The notes under the pieces: model-generated
The model's database searches: none
What the model saw: the letters and a program-made list of their open reading frames with translations, nothing else
Told to the model about the DNA's origin: nothing
Translations under genes and position numbers: made by a program
Shown: positions 25,555 to 33,763 of the stretch, in pieces
Position numbering within the stretch: the first letter of the stretch is position 1
How the letters are laid out: the number at the start of each line of letters is the position of its first letter
NCBI GenBank assembly: GCA_937885175.1
Contig: CAKZZO010000133.1
Location: 1 to 53,266, forward strand
DNA length: 53,266 nt
Origin: an uncultured Treponema sp.
GTDB taxonomy: Bacteria; Spirochaetota; Spirochaetia; Treponematales; Treponemataceae
Direction of reading: 5' to 3'

Positions 25555-26286
25555 ATGGAAATAAATCAGAACATAGTTGAATACTATGATGAATTATATC
25601 CAGTTACAAAAGAGCAAAAAAAGTTCTATGCAACCGCAATTAGTTCATATCAACAACCTGCAAAAATGCTTCGAATAGAATGTGGGACTGGTACTTTTGA
25701 ACACGCTCTTGCCATGGAAGGTATAGATGTAACTGGTCTTGAATCCTCTCCAGAACTGCTTGCCTCAGCAAACCGCAAGCGGCGTACTCAACTTATGTCC
25801 ATTCGTTTTTTCCAAATGACTCCTCTGGAAATGGGCAGATTTTTGGGCAAGGGCTTTTACAATATCATTTCCATTCTTGATGGTCGAATTCTGCTCACCC
25901 ATGATGAAACATTAATGAAAAAAATTTTCTTTGACTGTAAGCAATTACTCGCAGAAAAAGGTCAGCTTATTCTCTCCCTGCCCAATATGGACAAGTTTTC
26001 TTCCGTTCCCATGGCTAATCTTCCAGACCGTAAAAGCATACGCACTTCTTTATACACCCAAATCTGGACAGACGATAATGGCAAAAAGACCGTACAGCTC
26101 AATCTTGAAACGGGTTCTGGTAAAGTTGTGCCTGTTATGAAAGACATTGCCATTTATCCTCTTACGGCAAAGGATATCGAATCTTTTGCAAAAGAAGCCG
26201 GCTTTACACAGTGTCATTTTTACGGTGGATTTGACAAACAGCCTTTCACTGCTGAAAGTAATTATCTCGTCGCTCAATTATTTTAA
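25555..26286 (+). CDS. Class I SAM-dependent methyltransferase
   Basis: 243 aa, cytoplasmic. Motif I is IECGTGTFEHALAMEG, with the acidic residue of motif II in LESSPELLASA, and motif IV around ISILDGRILL. This is the Rossmann fold used by small-molecule methyltransferases. The order of strands fits Methyltransf_11/25-type enzymes; the substrate cannot be told. Single-gene unit with a predicted leaderless mRNA. The hydrogenase is divergent across 145 bp. Confidence 0.75.
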   Translation: MEINQNIVEYYDELYPVTKEQKKFYATAISSYQQPAKMLRIECGTGTFEHALAMEGIDVTGLESSPELLASANRKRRTQLMSIRFFQMTPLEMGRFLGKGFYNIISILDGRILLTHDETLMKKIFFDCKQLLAEKGQLILSLPNMDKFSSVPMANLPDRKSIRTSLYTQIWTDDNGKKTVQLNLETGSGKVVPVMKDIAIYPLTAKDIESFAKEAGFTQCHFYGGFDKQPFTAESNYLVAQLF

Positions 26287-26383
26287 CGCTACCGTCATTC
26301 TTTTTTCTCACCATTGCCCCCCTTGAAAGCATTGAAAAATTCCTAAATAATAGGATTATATTTTAAATGTAGGAGAAATAAAA

Positions 26384-27904
26384 ATGACTTCTTCAACGAT
26401 AGCCCTTATCATTGCTTTTGCTTTGTATCTAGGCTTTATGGTCTTCATTGGTCTGCGTAACATGAAAAAAAATACAAGCGCAGGTGACTTCTTTTTGGGC
26501 GGCAGAGAGCTTGGTCCTTGGATGACCGCTTTGAGCGCAGAAGCCTCCGACATGAGTGGCTGGCTTTTGATGGGTTTGCCTGGTCTGGCTTACTTGGGCG
26601 GCATGAAAGAAGCCTTTTGGACAGCCGTGGGTCTGGCAGTCGGTACATATTTAAGCTGGCTGATTGTTGCAAAGCCCTTGCGTAAATGTACTGTTGCCTT
26701 TGGAAATTCCATTACTATTCCTGAATTTTTGACCAATCGTTTTAATGACAAAAAGCATTTGATTTCTTCAGTTATGGTTATCTTTAACCTGCTTTTCTTT
26801 ACGATTTATGTAGCATCTGGATTTGTTGCCTGTGCAAAACTGCTTAATTCAGTCTTTGGTCTTCCCTATCATGCAGGTTTGGTTGTCGGCCTTGTCGTTA
26901 TCCTTTCTTACACCATTATGGGTGGATACCGTGCAGTTTGTTCAACTGACTTTGTACAGGGTACTCTCATGTTCATCGCACTGATGATTACTGGAGTTGT
27001 GATGCTGGTTGTGCTCGGCGGACCTGCGGCGGCTCTGGAAAAAGTACATGCTTTCAGTCAGCGTGCAATGTCTGGCGAATTCAACAGCATCAGCGAAAAA
27101 ATGCAGGAAGCCTTTACCCGAAATCAAAATTTCAGCATTGTTTCGATTGTTTCTGCTGTCGTCTGGGGCTTGGGCTATTTTGGTATGCCACACTTTATCG
27201 TTCGCTTTATGGGCATTCGTTCTGCAGGAGAAATCAAACTTTCTCGCCGTATTGCTATCGTTTGGGTTATCGTTGCGCTAGGCGTTGCTGTTATCGTTGG
27301 TTCTCTGGGTACCGTTTATCTGCCTCAGATTTTGAATACATCCGCTGCAGAGACTGTTTTCAGCGAATCAATCAAACTGATGTTCCCCGCATTTGTGGCT
27401 GGCGTTTTCCTGTGTGCAATTCTTGCAGCCGCAATGAGTACCGCAGACAGTCAGTTGCTGGTTGCTTCTTCATCTTTCAGCCAAGACTTGTACAAAGGCC
27501 TGTTCAAGCCAAATGCCAGCGACAAGGAAGTGCTTACCGTCAGCCGTATTACGGTGTTCGTTATCGCCGCCATCGCATTTGTCATCTCTCTCGACCAGAG
27601 CAGTTCAATTTTCAGTCTGGTCAGTTATGCATGGGCAGGTTTTGGTTCAACAATCGGACCTCTTATCCTGCTTGCCCTCTTCTGGAATGGCACGACCCGT
27701 AACGGTGCTTTTGCCGGTCTGCTCGTAGGCGCAGTCACAGTCATCCTGTGGCACTCACTTCACGGTGGTATTTTTGATGTTTACGAAATTTTGCCGGGCT
27801 TTATGTTCTGTATGATGACGGCAATCATCGTCAGTTTGCTTGACAAAAAAGTAGATTCCGAAATTCTGCAAAAGTTTGACGAATACAAAGCAATGAAAGA
27901 CTAA
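26384..27904 (+). CDS. putP: Sodium/proline symporter PutP
   Basis: 506 aa, the usual length for the sodium:solute symporter family, with about 13 membrane helices. Family marks include the N-terminal GDFFLGGRELGPWMTALSAE segment, SDMSGWLLMGLPG, GGYRAVCSTDFVQG and the helix-8 region AAAMSTADSQLLVASSSFSQD with its sodium-binding Ser/Thr residues. It brings in proline (or a close analogue) with sodium across the inner membrane. AGGAG lies before the ATG. It is followed by a strong bidirectional terminator. Proline specificity is inferred from overall likeness. Confidence 0.88.
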   Translation: MTSSTIALIIAFALYLGFMVFIGLRNMKKNTSAGDFFLGGRELGPWMTALSAEASDMSGWLLMGLPGLAYLGGMKEAFWTAVGLAVGTYLSWLIVAKPLRKCTVAFGNSITIPEFLTNRFNDKKHLISSVMVIFNLLFFTIYVASGFVACAKLLNSVFGLPYHAGLVVGLVVILSYTIMGGYRAVCSTDFVQGTLMFIALMITGVVMLVVLGGPAAALEKVHAFSQRAMSGEFNSISEKMQEAFTRNQNFSIVSIVSAVVWGLGYFGMPHFIVRFMGIRSAGEIKLSRRIAIVWVIVALGVAVIVGSLGTVYLPQILNTSAAETVFSESIKLMFPAFVAGVFLCAILAAAMSTADSQLLVASSSFSQDLYKGLFKPNASDKEVLTVSRITVFVIAAIAFVISLDQSSSIFSLVSYAWAGFGSTIGPLILLALFWNGTTRNGAFAGLLVGAVTVILWHSLHGGIFDVYEILPGFMFCMMTAIIVSLLDKKVDSEILQKFDEYKAMKD

Positions 27905-27907
27905 CAC

Positions 27908-27937
27908 AAAGGGTTGGCTATAATGGTCAACCCTTTT
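27908..27937. terminator. Bidirectional terminator
   Basis: AAAGGGTTG (27908-27916) pairs with CAACCCTTT (27928-27936), flanked by A and T runs. It lies between putP and the convergent acyltransferase gene and touches the latter's stop codon. Confidence 0.8.
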
Positions 27938-28861
27938 TTATTTTTTATACAATTCAATATATTCCATGTTGGCTTCATCACACAGCACTTCGTGAATTTT
28001 TTGTGTGATTCGTTTGGCCGCAGCGGGTTCCGGCAAGTCCTTATAAGGCTTCGGGGAAATTTCTTCCTTCATATAGGCTGCATAGTGATACATTTTTCTG
28101 GTATTGTAGGTTAGCCAAGGATCATGCTTACGAAGTCCACGTTTGTCGTTTCCGCCCATATACACAGGAACAATCGGACAGTCTGAGTTCAAAGCAATAC
28201 GGGCGGCACCCTTTTTATATGGATGCTGTCCTCCCGGCAAACTGCGAGTTCCTTCGGGAAAAATGATTATACAACTGCCATCATGCAGGCTTTCTGCGCA
28301 TTTGGCCATAATTTCTTCGTGACTCAAAGACGTAGGAATATACAACTGACGCACAATAATATGCAAAATATTTTTTTCGCTTAAATATGCGTTCACAATA
28401 CAGTCCGCATTAGGAATCAGAGAAATTAACATCACCACGTCCAAAATTGATGGATGATTTGCCACCACTACACAGGATTTCAATGAGCGGAATTTTTCTT
28501 TATCTGGCGTAGTCAAATATGAACAGCCGATAACCGTCATAAAACCCACAAAAAACCTGAACATCACGGAAATAAAATGATGTCCCGCTTTACGAAATCG
28601 CTTCGGATTGGGAAAAAGCAGTTTCATAATGGGAAAAGCGATTACCGAAATCAAAACAGACCCCAAGCCAAAAAGCCCGAATGAACTGAATTTTGCAATG
28701 ATTCGCCACCAATATACAGGATAGTTCCGAACAGGCGGCGGATTTTCAAACAACTTCGGTTCAATTACTGCATCCAAATCCTCATTGATGGGTCCTGCAC
28801 TTGTGGTAATTTCAGAATCATTTGTATCTTCTTTCTGCATCTCTTCTTCTCTATCGCTCAT
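27938..28861 (-). CDS. PlsC-like 1-acyl-glycerol-phosphate acyltransferase
   Basis: 307 aa, inner-membrane enzyme. The catalytic motif appears as NHPSILD and the substrate-binding motif as FPEGTRS; two hydrophobic segments (SSFGLFGLGSVLISVIAF and FFVGFMTVIGCSYL) come before the catalytic part. The acidic, Thr-rich first 40 residues are extra compared with standard PlsC. Its ATG overlaps the stop codon of the ketoacyl-synthase-like gene by four bases, so it is the last gene of a coupled trio. That context suggests it may attach a special acyl chain (aryl polyene-like) to a membrane lipid rather than make ordinary phosphatidate, but the housekeeping role cannot be excluded. Confidence 0.8.
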   Translation of the reverse strand: MSDREEEMQKEDTNDSEITTSAGPINEDLDAVIEPKLFENPPPVRNYPVYWWRIIAKFSSFGLFGLGSVLISVIAFPIMKLLFPNPKRFRKAGHHFISVMFRFFVGFMTVIGCSYLTTPDKEKFRSLKSCVVVANHPSILDVVMLISLIPNADCIVNAYLSEKNILHIIVRQLYIPTSLSHEEIMAKCAESLHDGSCIIIFPEGTRSLPGGQHPYKKGAARIALNSDCPIVPVYMGGNDKRGLRKHDPWLTYNTRKMYHYAAYMKEEISPKPYKDLPEPAAAKRITQKIHEVLCDEANMEYIELYKK

Positions 28862-29484
28862 TCTTTGTTACCCTCTTCCACCAAATAGGATAAAAATGCT
28901 TCTGCTGTCATCTTTTCAATTTCCTCTGGGAGAGGTAAGGCGCCATCAGTCTTTTCAGCAGAAAGAACCAGGGCAAATGCAAAGGGAAGAAAATTCTTTT
29001 CGTCTTGTCTTTCGATGGATTCATATTCAGCAGGAATTAATTCATCCCCATACACAAAAATAACCTGCTTTTCTTTTCCCGCTAAAACTGCTGCCGCAGC
29101 CGTCACAAAAGCATCATACAGCCGCCCTTCACTGGGATACACCGCCGTATATCCGTTTTTTATTCCCAAAGCAATCGTTGCCACTGCTGGCGGCGTATTG
29201 AATACAGAAAGAGAAAACTGTGCCGGCAAAATTGCAAAATCATCTACCAGTCCGCGGTTTATCTTTACTTGCCGACCAATTTCGCCCCTGCGTGATGCAA
29301 ATACAATCTTTGCTTCTGGTGCAACATCTTTTACCTGCTTTACCACTTCTATTGTCATACGCGAAAGCTGACTCAGACGACGCTTAAACAAGGAATCAAC
29401 ATAGTCCAATGTAGGTGCATCTTTTGGTGAGTCTATTGGAGGCCTATAGTAAGCATATTGCGTGATGAACAGTTTTTCAAACAC
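28858..29484 (-). CDS. Ketoacyl-synthase-like chain-length factor
   Basis: 208 aa. It matches the short N-terminal beta-ketoacyl-synthase domain family (Ketoacyl-synt_2): IVFASRRGEIGR, then FSLSVFNTPPAVATIALG, and the later FALVLS strand. The catalytic Cys of true ketosynthases is absent. Small proteins of this type occur in aryl polyene and dialkylresorcinol/flexirubin loci, where they pair with a ketosynthase and act as chain-length factor. It starts directly after the stop of the methyltransferase and overlaps the acyltransferase. No full ketosynthase or acyl carrier protein is in the window, so the partner must be elsewhere or the locus is reduced. Confidence 0.7.
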   Translation of the reverse strand: MFEKLFITQYAYYRPPIDSPKDAPTLDYVDSLFKRRLSQLSRMTIEVVKQVKDVAPEAKIVFASRRGEIGRQVKINRGLVDDFAILPAQFSLSVFNTPPAVATIALGIKNGYTAVYPSEGRLYDAFVTAAAAVLAGKEKQVIFVYGDELIPAEYESIERQDEKNFLPFAFALVLSAEKTDGALPLPEEIEKMTAEAFLSYLVEEGNKE

Positions 29485-30591
29485 TTATTTTTTCCTAAAA
29501 TTCAAGAGGGAGTAAAAATTCGTACCCAGTTTGTGATGTGCCGTCATCAAAGTAAAGCCTGCTTTTTCAACAGCTTCTACCAGTTCTCCATAACGATACA
29601 TCTTGCTGTTTCCGTTTGCAATACAGGTAAAATACAAAGATGTTGCCTGGAGAGAATAAGCCGAGCCTTCAAAAGGCTGCATATCCCACAGAGGCTCCAT
29701 TATCCACACATCCGTTTCCGCATCCACGCTGTTATAAATCTTTTTCAGAATCTTGGTTATCTGATGCAGAGAAAAGCAGTCTAAAAACTGGCTCATCCAC
29801 ACGGCATTTGCACCCGCTGGCAGTTTTGTCGTTTCGTCCAGCACGTTGCCAGAAACTGCGTTAATTCTGTCGGCAAAACCCGCCTTCTTTGCATTTTCAA
29901 GGGCTATGGCCGTCTGTCCCGGCAAATCAATAATCGTCACCCGAACATCGGGATTATACTTGCAGGATGCAATCGCCCATTTTGCCGTATTACCACCAAT
30001 ATCAAAGAGATGCTTAGGCTTTTTTGCATATACGATTGGCAAGGCTTCAGGAAAAGCCACATCAGAATAAAAATGGTCAAATTCAAACCAACTTTTCTTT
30101 TCACGCTCAGGCAAGGTAGAAAGAGCCTCGTACAGAGTTGTCCACTGCTCTCCAAACACTTTCAAGCCTTCTGGCTTTCCCGTTTTGATAGAGTCCAGCA
30201 GATTAAAGGCTCCCTTGTAGCAGATATCATTGCTAAAATTAAAGTTTACGCGGGTCAAATCATCTTCAAGCAAAAACCAGCCGATTTTTCCCAGCACCAA
30301 TTTTTCTTCATTTTTCTTGACCGCATCGGCATTCAGTTTTATCACGCCCATGCCCAAAGCCATTTCAGCCAGAACACCCACACCATATTCGCTAACACCA
30401 GAATCCTGTGCCAGTTGCTGAACTGTTATACCTTCATCACCCGCTTCGTCAATTTTCCGTAACAGCCCAAGTTCCATAAAGACCCGTATTGCCTGAAACG
30501 TCAAGGGAGAAAAGGCAATGCGCTGGGCTTCAAATTTTGCATCAATAGCACGGATTTTATCAGAGTAATAGGACTTGTGTTCAATCGTCAT
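29485..30591 (-). CDS. O-methyltransferase-like SAM enzyme
   Basis: 368 aa. The N-terminal 110 residues contain a winged-helix dimerisation domain as in plant and polyketide O-methyltransferases (ITVQQLAQDSGVSEYGVGVL). Motif I is FDIGGNTAKWAIASC, followed by IIDLPGQ with the acidic SAM-binding residue. The opening YYSDKIRAIDAKFEAQRIAF is like methyltransferases of aryl polyene and flexirubin loci. First gene of a tight trio with the chain-length factor and acyltransferase. It has its own promoter, with TATACT nine bases from the ATG and no ribosome-binding site. Substrate is inferred from context only. Confidence 0.7.
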   Translation of the reverse strand: MTIEHKSYYSDKIRAIDAKFEAQRIAFSPLTFQAIRVFMELGLLRKIDEAGDEGITVQQLAQDSGVSEYGVGVLAEMALGMGVIKLNADAVKKNEEKLVLGKIGWFLLEDDLTRVNFNFSNDICYKGAFNLLDSIKTGKPEGLKVFGEQWTTLYEALSTLPEREKKSWFEFDHFYSDVAFPEALPIVYAKKPKHLFDIGGNTAKWAIASCKYNPDVRVTIIDLPGQTAIALENAKKAGFADRINAVSGNVLDETTKLPAGANAVWMSQFLDCFSLHQITKILKKIYNSVDAETDVWIMEPLWDMQPFEGSAYSLQATSLYFTCIANGNSKMYRYGELVEAVEKAGFTLMTAHHKLGTNFYSLLNFRKK

Positions 30592-30600
30592 GGTGATAAA

Positions 30601-30629
30601 AGTATATCGGACAGACTAAGAAAAGTCTA
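30601..30629 (-). promoter_or_regulatory. Promoter of the aryl-polyene-like trio
   Basis: On the minus strand TAGACT (30624-30629) and TATACT (30601-30606) are 17 bp apart; nine bases lie between the -10 box and the ATG at 30591. The leader would be one to three bases. The same -35 sequence, TAGACT, serves argA. Confidence 0.45.
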
Positions 30630-31700
30630 TTATTCCTGCGGGAGATTTTTTACACTCTGCTGAAGGGCCGCCGCAAACTGTTCTTCAATTTTTCTGGCAG
30701 CCGTTGCTAGAGCACGGTTTTCCGCATTTTCAGAAGCCTTTGAACCGTCTCGCCCGCTCAGAGACCACGTGCACACATTCTGCTTTGATGATACTTCACG
30801 CACATTGCATTGCACCAGATATTCCGCATAAAACACATCTTTTGCCGCGGGAGCCGTATGCGTAAGCAAAAGCGAACCCGTCAGCGTATAGGGTGCATCT
30901 TTTGCTACGGTAGAATTAAATCCCAGTTCGGAAAGCGTTTTTTCAAAGGCTGTAGCAATGCGCTTGTCCTTGTCGTTTTCAATCTGTACGTACACAGGTA
31001 TTTCTGTTGCCAGTTTGTGTGCTTGCAAGGTCAGTTCTTCTGGCGTTCTTGTTTCCTCGGCCTTCTTCCGCCCCGTCTCTGGCTGAATCACAAAAAGCCT
31101 ATCCAAATAGCCCTTGTTTTGTTCCGCAATATCTTTTGCAAAAGTAATGTTTGCATAGGTGTAGATTGTCGCCGGCCGCAGAGTGGCACACAATTTTTTT
31201 ATAGCGGCATTGTTTTTGTCCACCATTGTCACATAGATGTGAGCCGTTTCCTCACGATTCAGCACCGCAAGTGCATACCAGGTGTTATGCGCCGTATCAA
31301 ACCATGTTTCTGCAATCCTTATGCCTATCAGATTTTCCTGCTGAACCGACTGACGTATTTTTTGATTCAAATCACTGGAAGAAGTTACCGTAGCCACTTC
31401 GCCGTTTTTCTGCGCCTGCTCCATCCGTTTAGAAGCCGTTCCGCCAGATACAATTGTCTGTCCAAAAAGCGCTGCAATTTTCTGTACCGCTGCCAGTTCC
31501 GCACTGTCTTTATCTACAGCCGTACCGACCTGCGCTATGTAGTCAGAATAGGCATACACCGCGCTTGGCAGTTCTATCCATTTTGGTGCGGAGGCTCCCA
31601 CAGACGCAGAAACATTTTTTCCTGTTGTAGCACATGCAAAAAAAGAAAGCACAAAAACCGCCGTCACACAAGTGAAACATACAGGCAAAAATCTTTTCAT
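30630..31700 (-). CDS. LPP20-family lipoprotein
   Basis: 356 aa. The signal peptide ends in the lipobox SFFAC (Cys23). Residues about 35-165 resemble the LPP20 domain (PKWIELPSAVYAYSDYIAQVG, then AELAAVQKIAALFGQTI), and the rest (about 230-340) resembles a second domain common in treponemal envelope lipoproteins. Likely outer membrane, facing the periplasm. It follows the LpoB-like gene by 27 bp and probably shares its transcript. Function unknown. Confidence 0.7.
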   Translation of the reverse strand: MKRFLPVCFTCVTAVFVLSFFACATTGKNVSASVGASAPKWIELPSAVYAYSDYIAQVGTAVDKDSAELAAVQKIAALFGQTIVSGGTASKRMEQAQKNGEVATVTSSSDLNQKIRQSVQQENLIGIRIAETWFDTAHNTWYALAVLNREETAHIYVTMVDKNNAAIKKLCATLRPATIYTYANITFAKDIAEQNKGYLDRLFVIQPETGRKKAEETRTPEELTLQAHKLATEIPVYVQIENDKDKRIATAFEKTLSELGFNSTVAKDAPYTLTGSLLLTHTAPAAKDVFYAEYLVQCNVREVSSKQNVCTWSLSGRDGSKASENAENRALATAARKIEEQFAAALQQSVKNLPQE

Positions 31701-31727
31701 ACAAAGCCTCCGCTATAAAAAGTACCC

Positions 31728-32345
31728 TTACTTCGTTGTAATGTATTTGCGGATTGAATTTTCTGAAGACCACAAAATCCTTGTCGTCTCAATGTCATGG
31801 AGCTCCGCATTCACGTAATAGGTACGCGTTTTTTTGCCTTCAATTTCATCCACCAGTGTGCGTATACTTCCCTGCAGCAAATAGTCAGCACCTGTTTCAT
31901 TTCCCTGCGCCGCCGCAGTCGCTGGATTTGCATAGTCTTCCTGCTGATTGCGTTCATTACGGATTGCCGCCACTTCATCATCACTGGCTACAAATTCCAT
32001 AACACCGTTATTTATAATTGCACTGCGAAATTTATTTGCCACGATTACAGTATCAATTTTTTCTACGCTATTGTTGGTAATTTTTCCCAGTTTTACAATC
32101 GGAGCGCGATTATTTTTTGCCCTAAACTGGCTGATTCTCGGAGAAGCCACACATTCATTTATCAAGCCTTCGCACACAATCTGCACGTCCTTATCATTCC
32201 AGTAGCCACTCAAATCTTGCACTTCGCTTGCTTCAATACGCTTTACTTTTGTACTGCTTCCAGACCCACCTGTACTCATACAGGAAAGACACAGACTTGC
32301 ACAAAGTACTGCACCCGCAAATGTCACCAATTTCTGCATTTTCAT
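31728..32345 (-). CDS. LpoB-like penicillin-binding-protein activator lipoprotein
   Basis: 205 aa. The start at 32345 is chosen because GGGAG lies ten bases upstream and a signal peptide follows; the ORF extends 18 codons further without a site. Lipobox LCLSC, then a Gly/Ser-rich spacer. The core, with DLSGYWNDKDVQIVCEGLI, RAPIVKLGKITNNS and ADYLLQGSIRTLVDEIEGKK, matches the LpoB family, outer-membrane lipoproteins that reach through the periplasm to stimulate peptidoglycan synthases. It forms a pair with the LPP20-type gene. Whether it activates a PBP in a spirochaete is inferred. Confidence 0.78.
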   Translation of the reverse strand: MKMQKLVTFAGAVLCASLCLSCMSTGGSGSSTKVKRIEASEVQDLSGYWNDKDVQIVCEGLINECVASPRISQFRAKNNRAPIVKLGKITNNSVEKIDTVIVANKFRSAIINNGVMEFVASDDEVAAIRNERNQQEDYANPATAAAQGNETGADYLLQGSIRTLVDEIEGKKTRTYYVNAELHDIETTRILWSSENSIRKYITTK

Positions 32346-32402
32346 ATTGCTTACGCTCCCTATGTATAAAAATATTTTCGGCAAGAAAAAGTCACACAAA
32401 GC

Positions 32403-32714
32403 CTATGCTTTTTTCAATGCCTTTTCATATTGCCGTTCATCTGCTTTTTCTGCAGGACGATACAAAATAGCCACATTGCCGATAATCCGAACCAACGTAG
32501 CATTTGTCTTTTGCACTACTTCTGCGGTCAAATCTTTTTTGTCTTCTTTAAACTCATTAAACTTTACTTTTATCAATTCATGGTCTGCCAGACAACGGTC
32601 TATCTGAGCCACCTGCGATTCTGTCAAACCTGCACCACCTATCTGCACCAATGCACTCATCGGCTGTGCGTATTTTTCCAATACTTTTCTCTGTTTACTT
32701 GTAAGTTCCGTCAT
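32403..32714 (-). CDS. yhbY: YhbY/CRM-domain RNA-binding protein
   Basis: 103 aa, a single CRM domain. LTSKQRKVLEKYAQPMSALV opens the fold and the loop QIGGAGLTESQVAQ carries the GxxG-like turn; KVKFNE and IGNVAILYRP follow. Homologues bind the large ribosomal subunit precursor during assembly. TATACT ends six bases before the ATG and no ribosome-binding site is seen, so the mRNA is predicted leaderless. It may be the first gene of the run leading to the two envelope lipoproteins (58 bp to the next). Confidence 0.85.
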   Translation of the reverse strand: MTELTSKQRKVLEKYAQPMSALVQIGGAGLTESQVAQIDRCLADHELIKVKFNEFKEDKKDLTAEVVQKTNATLVRIIGNVAILYRPAEKADERQYEKALKKA

Positions 32715-32720
32715 GCCTAA

Positions 32721-32749
32721 AGTATAAAAGGTAAATTGAATTTTATCAA
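32721..32749 (-). promoter_or_regulatory. Promoter for leaderless yhbY
   Basis: On the minus strand TTGATA (32744-32749) and TATACT (32721-32726) are 17 bp apart, with six bases between the -10 box and the ATG at 32714. The leader is essentially absent. Confidence 0.55.
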
Positions 32750-32759
32750 TATTCCGTAT

Positions 32760-32858
32760 TTGGGCGCTCCCCTGCGGGTCAGGCTATCCGCGGTTCCGCT
32801 TTCGCTCCATACCTAGCGGTACGCTTCAGTACCTTCGCGCCGCTCCTATCCTTAGCGC
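32760..32858 (+). repeat. GC-rich dispersed repeat, copy 2
   Basis: Begins TTGGGCGCTCC, has CCTGCGGGTCAGGC, and ends CGCTCCTATCCTTAGCGC, matching the ends of copies 1 and 3. Its end covers the stop codon of queH, so the last residues of QueH are encoded by or beside the element. Confidence 0.65.
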
Positions 32859-33538
32859 GAACGCTGAGAAAACACGCAGCCGCAATAGTCTTGCCGCCAC
32901 AAACCGTACTCCGCACTCAACTGAGTACTCCGTAAATAGCCGCCTTTTTTCTTAAAATTGCTGGGCAAGAATTTTGTCGATGCATCAAATACGTGTCTGA
33001 AACTATCGTTAGTTTGTATATAATCTGCTTCCAGTTGTCTTCCAATCGTATTGATTTTATCTGCATCCTTATGGGGACTTATGCTCAAGGTTGTCGTAAA
33101 CCAGTCAAAGTTATTTTGACAAGCATACTGCCAGGCTTTCTTCATGCGAAACTCATAACAGCGGCGGCAGCGCTCACCTTTTTCTGCTTCAGTCTGTAAA
33201 TCTGTTTCCAAACGAACGTTAGTTGCAACAAAGTAGTCTTCCGGATTGTATTCTGCAACAATTAACTTTACCTCATGCTGTATTGCCAAAGGAAAGTACA
33301 TTAAAAACTTTTTTAATTCCGCTAACCTTCGTTCGTATTCTGCCTGCGGATGAATGTTCGGATTGTAGTAATAAATGGTAATTGCAAAGTACTGAGAAAG
33401 ATACTCAATCACATAGGAACTGCAAGGCGCACAGCAAGCATGTAATAACAATGTTTGCTTACGACCGTTAGTTTTGTTTTCTTCCGGTATCTTTTTGAGA
33501 ATTTCGTCTAATTGTTTTTGATAGTCAGGCTTTTGCAT
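32852..33538 (-). CDS. queH: Epoxyqueuosine reductase QueH
   Basis: 228 aa. The signature HACCAPCSSYVIEYL with its adjacent cysteines, YYYNPNIHPQAEYERR, then a later C-x2-C pair (EKGERCRRCYEFRM) and CGC near the end supply ligands for the iron-sulfur and metal sites. QueH reduces epoxyqueuosine to queuosine in the tRNA wobble position. The last residues and the stop codon fall within the GC-rich repeat, so the C-terminus may be altered compared with relatives. The start at 33538 has no strong ribosome-binding site; a terminator lies just upstream. Confidence 0.88.
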   Translation of the reverse strand: MQKPDYQKQLDEILKKIPEENKTNGRKQTLLLHACCAPCSSYVIEYLSQYFAITIYYYNPNIHPQAEYERRLAELKKFLMYFPLAIQHEVKLIVAEYNPEDYFVATNVRLETDLQTEAEKGERCRRCYEFRMKKAWQYACQNNFDWFTTTLSISPHKDADKINTIGRQLEADYIQTNDSFRHVFDASTKFLPSNFKKKGGYLRSTQLSAEYGLWRQDYCGCVFSQRSR

Positions 33539-33548
33539 ACATCAGTTC

Positions 33549-33586
33549 CAAAAAAATAGGCTGTCGATAAAACTTACCGGCAGCCT
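33549..33586 (-). terminator. Intrinsic terminator after pheT
   Basis: AGGCTGTCG (33558-33566) pairs with CGGCAGCCT (33578-33586) with one mismatch, and on the minus strand a run of seven T follows. It lies about 180 bp after the pheT stop codon and just before queH. The remaining gap 33587-33763 holds nothing recognisable. Confidence 0.75.
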
Positions 33587-33763
33587 TTACAAACACAGGG
33601 AGACTCTAGGAAATCGTCAAGTCCTTTTTATGGTACAGGCTTACGAATCCTTCTCCTGCATTCACCTTACAGTGTAAATCGCTTTGCCAAATACACAAGC
33701 AAGCAACATCAAGTATTTTTGTGTAATCCTCGATGTGGGCGAGTTTTAGCAAATCGTCTGCAC

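Noticed and set aside
30810..31718. 302-codon frame opposite the LPP20-type gene
   Set aside because: Cys- and Phe-rich composition typical of an antisense shadow, no start signals.
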